Notes: a model not told the origin generated them from the letters alone. DNA of 64,000 nt from Ignavibacteriota bacterium (GCA_016708125.1 JADJGF010000001.1:2998001-3062000); one strand, 5' to 3'. Positions 1 through 9,679 are shown, numbered from the stretch's first letter. Made by a program: numbers and translations.

Positions 1-2
1 AA

Positions 3-251
3 AATTTAAAAATCACATTGCAAGATAACATTTTAACAATTGAAGGTGAAAAGAAAAAAGTTTCCGAAGAAAAAGAAAAAAATTATTACCGTGAAGAAAG
101 ATCTTACGGGAAATTTAAAAGAAGTTTCACATTGCCGGTAGAAGTTGATTCAAATAATGTTGAAGCAAAATTTGATAACGGAATGCTTGCAATCAAATTG
201 AATAAACTTGAACCGAAAGTTGCAAAAGAAAGAATTATTGAGCTAAACTAA
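3..251 (+). CDS. Hsp20 small heat-shock protein, C-terminal part (5' end outside window)
   Basis: The reading frame is open from base 3 to a TAA at 249-251 and the protein clearly begins upstream of the window. The visible part matches an alpha-crystallin domain: NILTIEGEKK, then a charged loop, YGKFKRSFTLP, then FDNGMLAIKLNK, the usual C-terminal part of the fold. Hsp20 proteins form oligomers that hold unfolding proteins until DnaK can refold them, which fits the dnaK gene directly downstream and another Hsp20 gene after it. A TTG at 18 could be read as a start, but it lies inside the conserved fold and is unlikely to be real. Confidence 0.85.
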   Translation, partial: NLKITLQDNILTIEGEKKKVSEEKEKNYYREERSYGKFKRSFTLPVEVDSNNVEAKFDNGMLAIKLNKLEPKVAKERIIELN

Positions 252-260
252 ATAAGTTAA

Positions 261-290
261 AAGCGACTCATTTCGAGTCGCTTAATTTTT
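261..290 (+). terminator. Rho-independent terminator after Hsp20
   Basis: A perfect 9-bp stem (261-269 with 275-283, arm AAGCGACTC) closes a 5-nt loop and is followed by a T-rich run. It sits between the Hsp20 stop and the dnaK ribosome binding site (AAGGAG, 295-300), so dnaK transcription may be partly separate or attenuated. Confidence 0.75.
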
Positions 291-307
291 AATTAAGGAG
301 AAATGAA

Positions 308-2239
308 ATGGGTAAAATTATAGGAATTGATTTAGGAACTACAAACTCATGCGTAGCTGTGATGGAAGGTAACGATCCGGTTGTTATACCCAATGCAGAA
401 GGCGGAAGAACCACACCATCTGTAATTGGTTTTACAAAAAGTGGTGAAAGATTAGTTGGGCAGCCGGCAAAACGACAAGCTGTAACTAATCCGACAAATA
501 CAGTTTTTTCCGTGAAAAGATTTATGGGAAGAAGATTTGATGAAGTTGGAACTGAAATTAGAGAAGTGCCATATAAAGTTGTGTCCGGAGATAACGGATC
601 TGCAAGAATTAAAATTGATGACAGAGTTTATTCTCCGCCGGAAATTAGTGCAATGGTTTTGCAGAAAATGAAAAAAACTGCCGAAGATTATTTAGGTCAG
701 GAAGTAACCGAAGCCGTAATTACTGTTCCGGCTTATTTTAATGATGCACAAAGACAAGCAACAAAAGATGCCGGTGAAATTGCCGGATTATTGGTGAGAA
801 GAATTATTAACGAACCGACAGCCGCAGCTTTGGCTTACGGTTTAGATAAAAAAAACAAAGAACAATTAGTTGCTGTTTATGATTTAGGCGGCGGAACTTT
901 TGATGTTTCTATCCTACAATTAGGCGATGGAGTTTTTGAGGTAAAATCTACTAACGGTGATACACATTTAGGCGGTGATGATTTTGATCAAAGAGTAATT
1001 GATTTTCTTGCAAATGAATTTCAAAAACAAGAAGGTATTGATTTACGAAAAGATGCAATGGCTTTGCAGAGATTAAAAGAAGGCGCAGAAAAAGCTAAAA
1101 TTGAATTATCATCAACAACACAATCTGATGTAAATTTACCTTTTATTACTGCTACTCAAGATGGTCCAAAACATTTGAACATAACAATTTCCCGTTCAAA
1201 ATTTGAGCAATTAATTGATGATTTAATTGAAAGATCAGCCGGACCTTGTGAGCAAGCAATTAAAGATGCCGGAGTTTCCGCTTCACAAATTGATGAAGTA
1301 ATTTTAGTCGGCGGTTCAACAAGAGTTCCGAAAGTTCAAGATTTAGTTAAGAAAATTTTTGGAAAAGAACCTCACAAAGGTGTAAATCCGGATGAAGTTG
1401 TTGCAGTTGGCGCCGCAATTCAAGGCGGAGTTTTAGCCGGTGATGTGAAAGATGTATTGTTGTTAGATGTAACTCCACTTTCACTTGGAATAGAAACTTT
1501 GGGCGGAGTAATGACAAAATTAATTGAATCAAATACAACAATTCCGACAAAGAAAAGCGAAGTATTTTCAACCGCCGCTGATAATCAACCGAGTGTAGAA
1601 ATTCATATTCTGCAAGGCGAAAGATCAATGGCTTCGGATAACAGAACTTTAGGAAGATTTCATTTAGAAGGACTTCCGCCGGCACCAAGAGGAATTCCAC
1701 AAATTGAAGTTACATTCGATATCGATGCAAACGGAATTATGCATGTTTCGGCAAAAGATAAAGCTACTTCAAAAGAGCAAAGTATTAGAATTACATCTTC
1801 GAGTGGATTGAACAAAGATGAAATTGATAAAATGAAAAATCAAGCTAAAGAACATGCCGCTGAAGATAAAAAGAAAAAAGAAAGTGTTGATATAAAAAAC
1901 AGTGCGGATAATTTAGTTTTTCAGACAAAGAAACAAATTGAAGAACTCAAAGATAAATTGCCGGCTGATACAAAATCAAAATTGGAAGCTGAAATTGCAA
2001 ATGTAGAAGAAGCAATTAAAACAAACAATACTGATACAATCAAAGCTGCGACTGATAAATTAAGTAAAGTTTGGAGTGATGCGGCACAAAATTTATATCA
2101 GCAACCGGGTGCTCAAGATCAACCTGGACAAGGTTTTGATCCAAATGCACAGCAATCTCAACCAAAATCGGAAGCACCAAAAGATGAGAGTAAAAATGTA
2201 GAAGATGCTTCTTATGAAGTTGTTGATGACGACAAATAG
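308..2239 (+). CDS. dnaK: Molecular chaperone DnaK (Hsp70)
   Basis: This is a full-length 643-residue Hsp70. The ATPase domain shows GIDLGTTNSCVAVMEG at the N-terminus, INEPTAAALAYG, the phosphate-2 loop DLGGGTFDVS and the adenosine motif VILVGGSTRVP. It is followed by the beta-sandwich substrate domain, a helical lid and a Gln/Pro-rich tail ending EVVDDDK. DnaK folds and refolds proteins in the cytoplasm with DnaJ and GrpE, neither of which is in the window. AAGGAG lies 7 nt before the ATG. Flanking Hsp20 genes make a small heat-shock cluster. No CIRCE-like inverted repeat is visible between the preceding gene and the start. Confidence 0.98.
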   Translation: MGKIIGIDLGTTNSCVAVMEGNDPVVIPNAEGGRTTPSVIGFTKSGERLVGQPAKRQAVTNPTNTVFSVKRFMGRRFDEVGTEIREVPYKVVSGDNGSARIKIDDRVYSPPEISAMVLQKMKKTAEDYLGQEVTEAVITVPAYFNDAQRQATKDAGEIAGLLVRRIINEPTAAALAYGLDKKNKEQLVAVYDLGGGTFDVSILQLGDGVFEVKSTNGDTHLGGDDFDQRVIDFLANEFQKQEGIDLRKDAMALQRLKEGAEKAKIELSSTTQSDVNLPFITATQDGPKHLNITISRSKFEQLIDDLIERSAGPCEQAIKDAGVSASQIDEVILVGGSTRVPKVQDLVKKIFGKEPHKGVNPDEVVAVGAAIQGGVLAGDVKDVLLLDVTPLSLGIETLGGVMTKLIESNTTIPTKKSEVFSTAADNQPSVEIHILQGERSMASDNRTLGRFHLEGLPPAPRGIPQIEVTFDIDANGIMHVSAKDKATSKEQSIRITSSSGLNKDEIDKMKNQAKEHAAEDKKKKESVDIKNSADNLVFQTKKQIEELKDKLPADTKSKLEAEIANVEEAIKTNNTDTIKAATDKLSKVWSDAAQNLYQQPGAQDQPGQGFDPNAQQSQPKSEAPKDESKNVEDASYEVVDDDK

Positions 2240-2282
2240 AAAATTATATTAAAAGAAATAAAGAAAGTAAGGAGATAAAAAA

Positions 2283-2675
2283 ATGGAAGATACAAAAGTA
2301 TTAACGCAAGTTGATGAAACAAAAAGTTGGGAGGAAGCTCTCGAAACTGAATCTTGGGTTGCACCACTTATAGATATTTACGAAACAAATGATGATTATT
2401 TCATCGTTGCAAATATGCCGGGCGTTAACAAAGAAGATGTTAAAATAAAAGTTGAAGACGGCGATTTGGTAATTATGGGAAGAACTAATTTCTCAGATGT
2501 TTTGAATAAAAAATATTTGCTAAAGGAAATTGATCCAAGTAATTATTACAGAAAATTCAAACTATCCGATAGTGTAAATGAAGAAAAAATTGTTGCTTCT
2601 ATTGATAACGGAAGGTTAACAATTAATCTTCCAAAAGTAGAAAGAGTTAAACCTCGCACAATAGAAATTAAGTAA
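2283..2675 (+). CDS. Hsp20/alpha-crystallin family small heat-shock protein
   Basis: A complete 130-residue Hsp20. The alpha-crystallin domain runs from about residue 27 (PLIDIYETNDDYFIVANMPG) through NKEDVKIKVEDGDLVIMGR to the hallmark IDNGRLTINLPK near the C-terminus. The N-terminal arm is short (about 25 residues), with a tryptophan pair that may help bind clients. It lies 43 bp after dnaK with AAGGAG before its ATG and no terminator between, so the two are probably cotranscribed. It is a divergent paralogue of the truncated Hsp20 at the window start. Confidence 0.93.
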   Translation: MEDTKVLTQVDETKSWEEALETESWVAPLIDIYETNDDYFIVANMPGVNKEDVKIKVEDGDLVIMGRTNFSDVLNKKYLLKEIDPSNYYRKFKLSDSVNEEKIVASIDNGRLTINLPKVERVKPRTIEIK

Positions 2676-2686
2676 ATCTTAATTAC

Positions 2687-2717
2687 AAACCTCAGTCAAA
2701 AGCTGAGGTTTTTTATT
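2687..2717 (+). terminator. Rho-independent terminator ending the heat-shock cluster
   Basis: A 9-bp perfect stem (2687-2695, AAACCTCAG, with 2703-2711), a 7-nt loop and a T-rich tail. It lies just after the second Hsp20 gene. Confidence 0.85.
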
Positions 2718-2786
2718 TTCACCAACTTTTATCTTCACTCAAACTTAATTATTTTTATTTATCAAAATTATAAGGATGAGTTTTAA

Positions 2787-3338
2787 ATGATTGTTTATCC
2801 AATTACACAATACGGCGATAAGATATTAAGAAAAGTAGTTAAACCGGTTAAAGCAATTGATGATGACATAATTAGAATTGTAAAGAAAATGTTTGAAACA
2901 ATGCGAAACGCTTATGGAGTTGGATTAGCTGCAAATCAAGTTGGATTAGATAAACAAATATTTGTTGTTGATATTTCAACAGTTGAAGATTGCGAAAGTA
3001 TAAAACCCGTTGCAATGATAAATCCACAAATAATTTTACAATCCGATGAAAAAATAATTTTGGAAGAAGGATGTTTAAGTTTGCCAAGTCTTAGAGCAGA
3101 CGTTGAAAGAGCAAAAGATATTAAAATAAAATATTTATCCACAAATGAAGAAGAAGTTGAAATTGATGCCGGTGATTTTTTTGCAAGAGTTATTCTACAT
3201 GAATACGATCATCTGATTGGGAAAATGATTCCGGATAGAATTAGCGAAAGTGAAAGAAAAAAGCATTTAAAATTGTTGAAAAAGATTCATAATAGAGAAG
3301 TAGATTGTGATTACCCAGTAACCGAATTAGAAATTTAA
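2787..3338 (+). CDS. def: Peptide deformylase
   Basis: A 183-residue iron/zinc hydrolase that removes the formyl group from the N-terminal Met of new proteins. All three family motifs are present: motif 1 GVGLAANQVG, motif 2 EGCLSLP (metal-ligand Cys) and motif 3 HEYDH (HExxH type, two metal-ligand His and the catalytic Glu). Length is normal. It is followed after 3 bp by fmt, the classical def-fmt pair that adds and removes the formyl group. Confidence 0.97.
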   Translation: MIVYPITQYGDKILRKVVKPVKAIDDDIIRIVKKMFETMRNAYGVGLAANQVGLDKQIFVVDISTVEDCESIKPVAMINPQIILQSDEKIILEEGCLSLPSLRADVERAKDIKIKYLSTNEEEVEIDAGDFFARVILHEYDHLIGKMIPDRISESERKKHLKLLKKIHNREVDCDYPVTELEI

Positions 3339-3341
3339 AAC

Positions 3342-4244
3342 ATGAAAATTATTTTTTTTGCAACTCCAGATTTTGCAATTCCTTCTCTTAAAATTCTTCA
3401 CGAAAATTATCATGAAATTCTAGCTGTTGTAACTGCACAGGATAAACCTCGCGGTCGTGGGCAGAATTTATCACCAACTCCAATTAAGCAATTTGCTGTT
3501 GATAATAACATCAAAGTTTTCACTCCGGAAAATTTAAAAGATGAAAATCTTGTAAAAGATTTAAAAGAATTAAATCCAGATTTATTTGTTGTTGTTGCAT
3601 TTAGAATATTGCCAAGAAATATTTTCACAATTCCAAAATTTGGATCTTTCAATTTGCACGGATCTTTGCTTCCAAAATATAGAGGAGCTGCACCGATCCA
3701 ATGGGCATTGATAAATGGTGATATAGAAACTGGATTAACAACATTTTTTTTGGAAGATAAAGTCGATACCGGAAATATTATTTTATCTGAAAATGTTAAA
3801 ATTGAGGAATCAGATAATTTTGAAACTTTACATGATAAAATGAGTTTGGTGGGCGCAGAATTAGTTTTAAAAACAGTTCATTTAATTGAGCAAAACAAAT
3901 TTGAACTGCAAAAACAAAATGATAAAATTGCAACACCGGCCCCAAAAATTACAAAAGAAATTTGTGAAATTGATTGGAACAAGTCCGCTTATCAAATACA
4001 TAATCTAGTAAGAGGATTATCTCCATTTCCCGGAACTTTTTTTTATCATAATGAAAAATTGTATAAGGTTTACTCAACTAAAGTTTTACAAAATTCAAAT
4101 TTGAAAATTGGAGAAATATCCCAAACCAAAAACGAAATATTTATTGGCTCTTCAGAAAATGCAATTCAAATTTTAGAAATTCAAACGGAAGGAAGAAAGA
4201 GAATGAAAACCGAAGAATTTCTCCGTGGGTATTCAATAATTTAA
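3342..4244 (+). CDS. fmt: Methionyl-tRNA formyltransferase
   Basis: A 300-residue enzyme that transfers a formyl group from 10-formyl-THF to Met-tRNA(fMet). The N-terminal formyltransferase fold carries the signature NLHGSLLPKYRGAAPIQW, giving the catalytic Asn and His, and the catalytic Asp is in EDKVDTGNII. A smaller C-terminal OB-like domain starts around residue 205. Length is slightly short of the usual 310-320. It follows def by 3 bp and is translationally coupled to it. Confidence 0.97.
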   Translation: MKIIFFATPDFAIPSLKILHENYHEILAVVTAQDKPRGRGQNLSPTPIKQFAVDNNIKVFTPENLKDENLVKDLKELNPDLFVVVAFRILPRNIFTIPKFGSFNLHGSLLPKYRGAAPIQWALINGDIETGLTTFFLEDKVDTGNIILSENVKIEESDNFETLHDKMSLVGAELVLKTVHLIEQNKFELQKQNDKIATPAPKITKEICEIDWNKSAYQIHNLVRGLSPFPGTFFYHNEKLYKVYSTKVLQNSNLKIGEISQTKNEIFIGSSENAIQILEIQTEGRKRMKTEEFLRGYSII

Positions 4245-4659
4245 TTTTGATTTTTAATCAAATCAGCTAAACTTTATAGCATAAATTATTGATATTGTTT
4301 TAAGAATATAATTTTTTTAATTTGTATTAGTTAATTGATAGACTACTTCTTATGTTAAACACGATTAAGTTTATAGAAATTATGATTTAAAAAGTTGACT
4401 TTCTATTTAATTATATGAAATTATTACAACATAATTTACAAATCTACAATTTAACGTTTTTGCACTTTTGCTTTGAAAAGTTTTTCATTAAAGGTATACT
4501 TATCATTTTTTCACATAATACAAATCTCAATTTCTTTTTTAGAAAAAATCAAATTTTAAATTTCAATTTATATAACTTAAATACTGTTCGTATTAATCAT
4601 ATTTCTGATTTTGACAAAATTATAAGTTTTCGTTAAATCATAAAATAAGGAGAAAACTT
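4245..4659 (+). other. 415-bp gene-free stretch upstream of the TonB receptor
   Basis: Very AT-rich. A 73-codon open frame at 4415-4636 has no convincing ribosome binding site and a composition expected from random AT-rich DNA, so it is not called. No stable terminator hairpin follows fmt. The stretch probably contains the promoter for the downstream receptor operon, whose ribosome binding site AAGGAG is at 4647-4652. Confidence 0.5.
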
Positions 4660-7605
4660 GTGAATATTATTTTAAAGAATTTCAATTTTATTTTATTTGT
4701 TTCCATCTTATTAATTTCAAATTCAATTTACTCTCAATCCGGAAGTATAAAAGGCACAATAACAGATGAGCAGACTAGTGAACCACTTCCGTTCTCAAAT
4801 GTATTTCTTGTTTCAACCGGCTTTGGCGGATCAGCTAAGGTAGATGGAAGTTATAGCATAAATAATATTCCCACCGGAAAATATATCATCCGAGTTACAT
4901 ATGTTGGATACAAGAAAATTGAACAAGAAATTGACATATCCAGCAATAGAGTTGTTGAGATAAATTTTAAATTGTTTCCGGAAAGTTTACAAGGTGAAGA
5001 AGTTGTTGTAACATCTCAGGCTATAGGTCAGCAGCATGCAATAAATGAACAGTTAAATTCCATTTCTGTAAAAAATGTTGTTTCTTCTGCAAGAATTCAA
5101 GAATTGCCGGATGCCAATGCCGCTGAATCGGTTAGCAGACTCCCGGGAATTTCTTTAATTAGAACTGGAGGTGAAGGTTCTCAAGTTGTTGTAAGAGGAT
5201 TATCTCCGCAATATAACCGAATTACAATTGATGGAGTTGAATTGCCCGGTAATATTGGCTCCGGCTCAAGTGATAGAGCTACCGATTTGAGTATGATCTC
5301 TTCAAATATGCTTGGCAGTATTGAAGTAGTTAAAGCCATCACTCCGGATATGGATGCTTCGGTAATTGGTGGAACTGTGAATTTTGGAATGCGCAAAGCT
5401 GAAAAAAAAGCTACGGATCCGGTATATGAATTAGTTACACAAGGAACTTATAACGGATTAAGAGAATCGTATAATGATTATAAATTAGTTGGTTCGGTTG
5501 AACAGCGTTTTTTTGATGAAAAATTTGGTGTATTAATTCAAGTAAATGTTGAAGATAAAAATTTAGGCGCAAATGAACTTGATGTAAATTATATATTGGA
5601 AGATAAATCAAAAGGTGATGAAGGTTTACCGCTTCTTAATTCTATGACTTTAGCGGATGTTGTTAGAACCCGCCAAAGATATGGCGGAGATATAACGTTA
5701 GATTATGAACACAGCTCCGGTGAAATTGGTTTAATGAATTTTTTGAGTATTAATGATACCAAATCATCAAGCCGATCTGAATCTTTCCCTTCAGATAATG
5801 GATACATAACATATAACATAAATAATGCACCGTATAAATTAACTACCTTTAGCAACTTGTTAAGTGCAAAACAAAAAGTTGCTATGTTTGATGCAGAAAT
5901 TAAATTATCGCATTCATATTCAGAAAGAGATGCGCCAGGTTCACTAAACTTTTCTTTCTTACAACCCGGCGGCGTTAATCCGAGCGATGTTCCGAATTTA
6001 AGAAAATTAACTCCAAAAGAATTATCATCTTATGTAAAACATGATGCGACAGATGGTTATTTACAAAGTATAACTTATTCAAACAGCATTACGGAAGACC
6101 GAACTTTTTCCGGCGGGCTTGATCTTAAAACAGATATTGCATTTTCAAATTATATAACAGGAACTTTAAAATTTGGCGGTTCTTATCAATATAGAAAACG
6201 TTCTTATAATTATGAATATTGGTTCGGAAGTATGTTTGATGATGGCCAAACAGTAGTTTTAGCAATGGCAGATGAATTAAATATAAAAACAGTTCCGCTT
6301 GGTACTGGCGGTCCGTTACTTACTTTAGCTTATGATGATTTTGTTGATCTCGATTATGAATATGGCAGTTTTTTAGATGGAGATTATGAATTAGGTAGTC
6401 CGGCTAATATTGATTTGGTTTTGGAAGCAGGAGATATTGCAATTGCAAATGCCGGAACTAATCCCGCACAAGTTGGATTTAAGTATCAAGTTGCATCATC
6501 AAAATCTTCTGATTACTCCGGAACTGAAATTAAAGATGCCGCTTATACAATGTTTATTTTAAACATCGGTTCTGATATAACATTAATTCCCGGATTTAGA
6601 TATCAAAATTTAACAACAGATTATAATGGCATAAGAGGTTTAGCTTTAATTGCGGGTCAATTACAATATACCAAATCATCAGAAAAAATTTCTCACGGTT
6701 ATTTTTTACCTATGTTAAATTTAAAATATCGACCTCTAACTTGGTTACAGTTTCATTTTGCTTATACAAATACTTTAAATTATCCAGCTTACAGCATTAT
6801 AACACCAAAATATTTAATTGGCGAATCATCTATATCGTATAATAATTATAGACTAAAACCGGCACAATCTGAAAATTTAGATTTAGCATTATCAATATAT
6901 AATAATGAAATTGGATTATTTACAGTAAGTGGATTTAATAAAAATATTAAGGATTTGATTTTCAATACAGGAGCAAGATTTCCGACTTCAGAAAAAATTA
7001 GTGAAGAATTTCCCGAATTCCCAACAGAGTTTTTAGCCGGCAGAGAATTTTATACTTACATAAATAATACTAACATGATAAATGTTTATGGTATAGAAAT
7101 AGACTGGCAAACACACTTTTGGTATTTACCACAGCCGTTTTCCGGAATTGTTCTTAACGTAAATTATACTCATATTTTTTCGGATGCAAAATATCCAAGA
7201 ACAGAAAGAATTTCTTTGGGTTATGATCCATATACTGGAACTGAAAAATATGAATTCATAGATACCTTTTACACAGCGCGATTGTTAAATCAGCCAAATG
7301 ATATTTTTAATATTTCGGCAGGTTATGATTACGAAGGATTTTCAAGCAGATTTTCAGTTTCATATAAAGATAATGTTTTTAAAGAAGCTGCATTTTGGCT
7401 TCAAGAGAGAGTACATTCCGATAAATATTTAAGATTTGATTTGTCGCTTAAGCAAAAACTTCCATGGTATGGAATTCAGCTATTTTTTAACTTGAATAAT
7501 ATTACCTCTGAAGATGATGTTGACTTAAATCAAAAGACAGCATTCCCAGCTTCACGACAGAGGTATGGTATGACCGGAGATTTTGGAATAAGAATTAAAA
7601 TGTAA
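4660..7605 (+). CDS. TonB-dependent outer-membrane receptor with carboxypeptidase-regulatory-like domain
   Basis: A 981-residue precursor starting with GTG after AAGGAG. Order: signal peptide (about 1-26, ending IYSQ), a carboxypeptidase-regulatory-like beta-sandwich (about 27-115, GSIKGTITDEQTSEPLPFSNV), a plug domain (RIQELPDANAAESVSRLPG, VVVRGLSPQYNRITIDGV, IEVVKAITPDMDA) and a long beta-barrel. It imports a large ligand across the outer membrane with TonB energy. It is paralogous to the receptor at 43311: both share NVVSS, ELPD-NAA and FWYLPQP blocks and each is followed by a beta-helix T9SS protein. This suggests glycan uptake rather than siderophore uptake, but the substrate cannot be read from the sequence. 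Confidence 0.93.
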   Translation: MNIILKNFNFILFVSILLISNSIYSQSGSIKGTITDEQTSEPLPFSNVFLVSTGFGGSAKVDGSYSINNIPTGKYIIRVTYVGYKKIEQEIDISSNRVVEINFKLFPESLQGEEVVVTSQAIGQQHAINEQLNSISVKNVVSSARIQELPDANAAESVSRLPGISLIRTGGEGSQVVVRGLSPQYNRITIDGVELPGNIGSGSSDRATDLSMISSNMLGSIEVVKAITPDMDASVIGGTVNFGMRKAEKKATDPVYELVTQGTYNGLRESYNDYKLVGSVEQRFFDEKFGVLIQVNVEDKNLGANELDVNYILEDKSKGDEGLPLLNSMTLADVVRTRQRYGGDITLDYEHSSGEIGLMNFLSINDTKSSSRSESFPSDNGYITYNINNAPYKLTTFSNLLSAKQKVAMFDAEIKLSHSYSERDAPGSLNFSFLQPGGVNPSDVPNLRKLTPKELSSYVKHDATDGYLQSITYSNSITEDRTFSGGLDLKTDIAFSNYITGTLKFGGSYQYRKRSYNYEYWFGSMFDDGQTVVLAMADELNIKTVPLGTGGPLLTLAYDDFVDLDYEYGSFLDGDYELGSPANIDLVLEAGDIAIANAGTNPAQVGFKYQVASSKSSDYSGTEIKDAAYTMFILNIGSDITLIPGFRYQNLTTDYNGIRGLALIAGQLQYTKSSEKISHGYFLPMLNLKYRPLTWLQFHFAYTNTLNYPAYSIITPKYLIGESSISYNNYRLKPAQSENLDLALSIYNNEIGLFTVSGFNKNIKDLIFNTGARFPTSEKISEEFPEFPTEFLAGREFYTYINNTNMINVYGIEIDWQTHFWYLPQPFSGIVLNVNYTHIFSDAKYPRTERISLGYDPYTGTEKYEFIDTFYTARLLNQPNDIFNISAGYDYEGFSSRFSVSYKDNVFKEAAFWLQERVHSDKYLRFDLSLKQKLPWYGIQLFFNLNNITSEDDVDLNQKTAFPASRQRYGMTGDFGIRIKM

Positions 7606-7650
7606 TTTCACTTAATTAACTATATTCAATCAAAGAGGAGGCAAAACTAA

Positions 7651-9450
7651 ATGAAAAAACTTATCACTTTATTACTAATGGGCTTTGGTTTAATTTTATT
7701 TAAACCGAGCACGAATTTTGCGCAAGATTCAGATACGCTTGATATTGCACCGTTAGAAGCAATTAACATTAGTTCAATTATTAATGGAGACACTTTACAA
7801 GGTGGTGTAATTAAAAATCAAAATCGCGTTTATCGTTTACAAAGAGGTGTCATTTATCCTTTGGATGCTCCAATTAATATTCGTGGTTCTTTTAAAATGA
7901 TTGCAACAAATGGAACTGAAAGACCACCGGTATTGGTTCCGAAAATTTTAGCCGATAACTCATCAATTCAAAATTATCTTAATCTTTATGGTGCAGTTTC
8001 AAATGTTGAATTTCATAATATTTATATGCTTGGAATTAGACAAGACGGCGCAATCAGTAACGCCTTAAACAGTGCTATTTCAGTTATGGATAGTGCAATA
8101 AATTTAAAGGTTAGAAATTGCGTATTTGATGGTTTTGGAGCTCGTGGAATTAGAGTTTTAGAAGGTGGTGTTTGGAGTAAAATTGATGTTCAAGACAGCA
8201 AATTTCGTAATTTAATTTATCCCGGCGGATCTTGGCTTTATGGACAAGCATTTAAAACTGTAGGAAATACATATCCTTTAGATACTGTTAAGTTTGTTAA
8301 TAATACTTATCTTTCTTGCGGAAGCTACATTTTGGGTGTAAGCGGTTATGTTAATTACGGACTTTTTGAACACAACACAATTTTATATGGTATAGGAAAT
8401 ACATTCCTAAGTTCTTATAATACAAATATTCATATCAAAAATAATATTGTTTATTCAACTTTTACTGCAGCTGGTTACAAACCTGCAGTTTACGGCGATT
8501 GGTTTTTCCCCAGACCTGATACTATTTCAAGCAGCGTTATTGTAATTAACATTCCTGATACTGCTTCATTTAGAGATACAACTTTGGTTATGCCTGGTTT
8601 GAAATATATCGTTAATGAAAAGCATGGTGTTCCCGCAAGTTCTATTAATGATTTAAATAGAGTTTTGGAAATAAATAACAATAATTATTTTTACCCGGAA
8701 AAATTAACCAATTTTATTAATGCTTATAATGATACTGTTCAAACGATGGTTGATATTACATTCCCTGGCGGTGCTGATAAAGTGTTAAATAAAGTTGAAC
8801 AACCAAGATGGATGAATGATTATACTAAAAATATTCTGCAAACTAAAGCTCCTATAGTTTCTCCCGGAATAAAAGTTGATGAAGCTACTACTTATAACCA
8901 AGATCCGCAATTTAATGATGTTGATGCCGTAAATCATGTTGATGCACTTATTGGTAAACTTCATGAAATTTTTGTTAACAAAATTACTCCGGATAGATGG
9001 ACATATAAAATGGCTTATCCACCAGCTTGGCCATTACCTGAAGATTTAGCATATGCAAACACTAGTTTACAAACCGCTTCCGAAGGTGGATTTCCATTAG
9101 GTGACTTAAACTGGTTTCCAGAGAAAAAAGCTCAATGGCAAGATTGGTTAACTGATGTAAAAGAAGAAAAAGGTGCAATAGTTTCAAATGAATTTGAATT
9201 GCATCAAAACTATCCAAATCCGTTTAACCCAACTACAGAAATTAAATTCTCAATTACGAAACCCGGAATTGTTACTCTAAAAGTATTTGATGTTTTAGGT
9301 AGAGAAATTGCTACGCTAATAAATAATAAATTAAGCAATGGAAGTTTTAGTGTTAATTTCAATGCCTCAAATTTAGCTTCCGGTACTTACATTTATCAAT
9401 TATCGGCTGATGGTGTTAGAATTTCTAAAAAAATGATGCTTATAAAATAA
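7651..9450 (+). CDS. Secreted parallel beta-helix protein with T9SS type A sorting domain
   Basis: A 599-residue protein with a signal peptide (about 1-24, ending NFAQ) and a central region of short strand-turn repeats rich in Asn (VKFVNNTYLSCG, LFEHNTILYG, IHIKNNIVYST), typical of pectate-lyase-like right-handed beta-helices. A linker with GGFPLGDLNWFP comes before the C-terminal sorting domain (about 515-599: LHQNYPNPFNPTTEIKFSI to SKKMMLIK). The sorting domain should send it through T9SS to the cell surface. It sits 45 bp after the receptor with AGAGGAGG before its ATG, so they form one operon. No catalytic residues can be assigned; it may bind or cleave a polysaccharide for the receptor. 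A paralogue is at 46504. Confidence 0.85.
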   Translation: MKKLITLLLMGFGLILFKPSTNFAQDSDTLDIAPLEAINISSIINGDTLQGGVIKNQNRVYRLQRGVIYPLDAPINIRGSFKMIATNGTERPPVLVPKILADNSSIQNYLNLYGAVSNVEFHNIYMLGIRQDGAISNALNSAISVMDSAINLKVRNCVFDGFGARGIRVLEGGVWSKIDVQDSKFRNLIYPGGSWLYGQAFKTVGNTYPLDTVKFVNNTYLSCGSYILGVSGYVNYGLFEHNTILYGIGNTFLSSYNTNIHIKNNIVYSTFTAAGYKPAVYGDWFFPRPDTISSSVIVINIPDTASFRDTTLVMPGLKYIVNEKHGVPASSINDLNRVLEINNNNYFYPEKLTNFINAYNDTVQTMVDITFPGGADKVLNKVEQPRWMNDYTKNILQTKAPIVSPGIKVDEATTYNQDPQFNDVDAVNHVDALIGKLHEIFVNKITPDRWTYKMAYPPAWPLPEDLAYANTSLQTASEGGFPLGDLNWFPEKKAQWQDWLTDVKEEKGAIVSNEFELHQNYPNPFNPTTEIKFSITKPGIVTLKVFDVLGREIATLINNKLSNGSFSVNFNASNLASGTYIYQLSADGVRISKKMMLIK

Positions 9451-9464
9451 TAGAATGATTAATG

Positions 9465-9497
9465 AAAAAGTCGGACTGAAACATGTCCGGCTTTTTT
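9465..9497 (+). terminator. Rho-independent terminator of the receptor/beta-helix operon
   Basis: A 12-bp stem (9465-9476 with 9485-9496) including one T-G pair, an 8-nt loop and a T run. It is 15 bp downstream of the beta-helix gene. Confidence 0.85.
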
Positions 9498-9679
9498 GTA
9501 AAAATATTCATTATTACTTTTAAATATTCCTCAAAATATTCTTCTTCTCAATTTAAAACTAAACTGCAATTTTTTAATAATTCTTCAAACTCAAATTATC
9601 TTTCCTAATCAATCTAAAATTTATTTCTCCTTTAATTAGATTTCTTAGAACACTTTCCGTAATTTTAAATATTAAAAAT

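Noticed and set aside
252..307. CIRCE operator upstream of dnaK
   Set aside because: The only inverted repeat is a 9-bp stem with a 5-nt loop and T-tail, a terminator. It does not match the TTAGCACTC-N9-GAGTGCTAA form.
1347..1700. 117-codon open frame antisense to dnaK
   Set aside because: It lies wholly opposite a highly conserved gene and its protein is Leu-rich, as expected from the complement of dnaK codons. There is no ribosome binding site.
4415..4636. 73-codon open frame upstream of the first TonB receptor
   Set aside because: Phe/Asn/Ile-rich random-looking translation of AT-rich DNA, no Shine-Dalgarno before the ATG and no recognisable domain.
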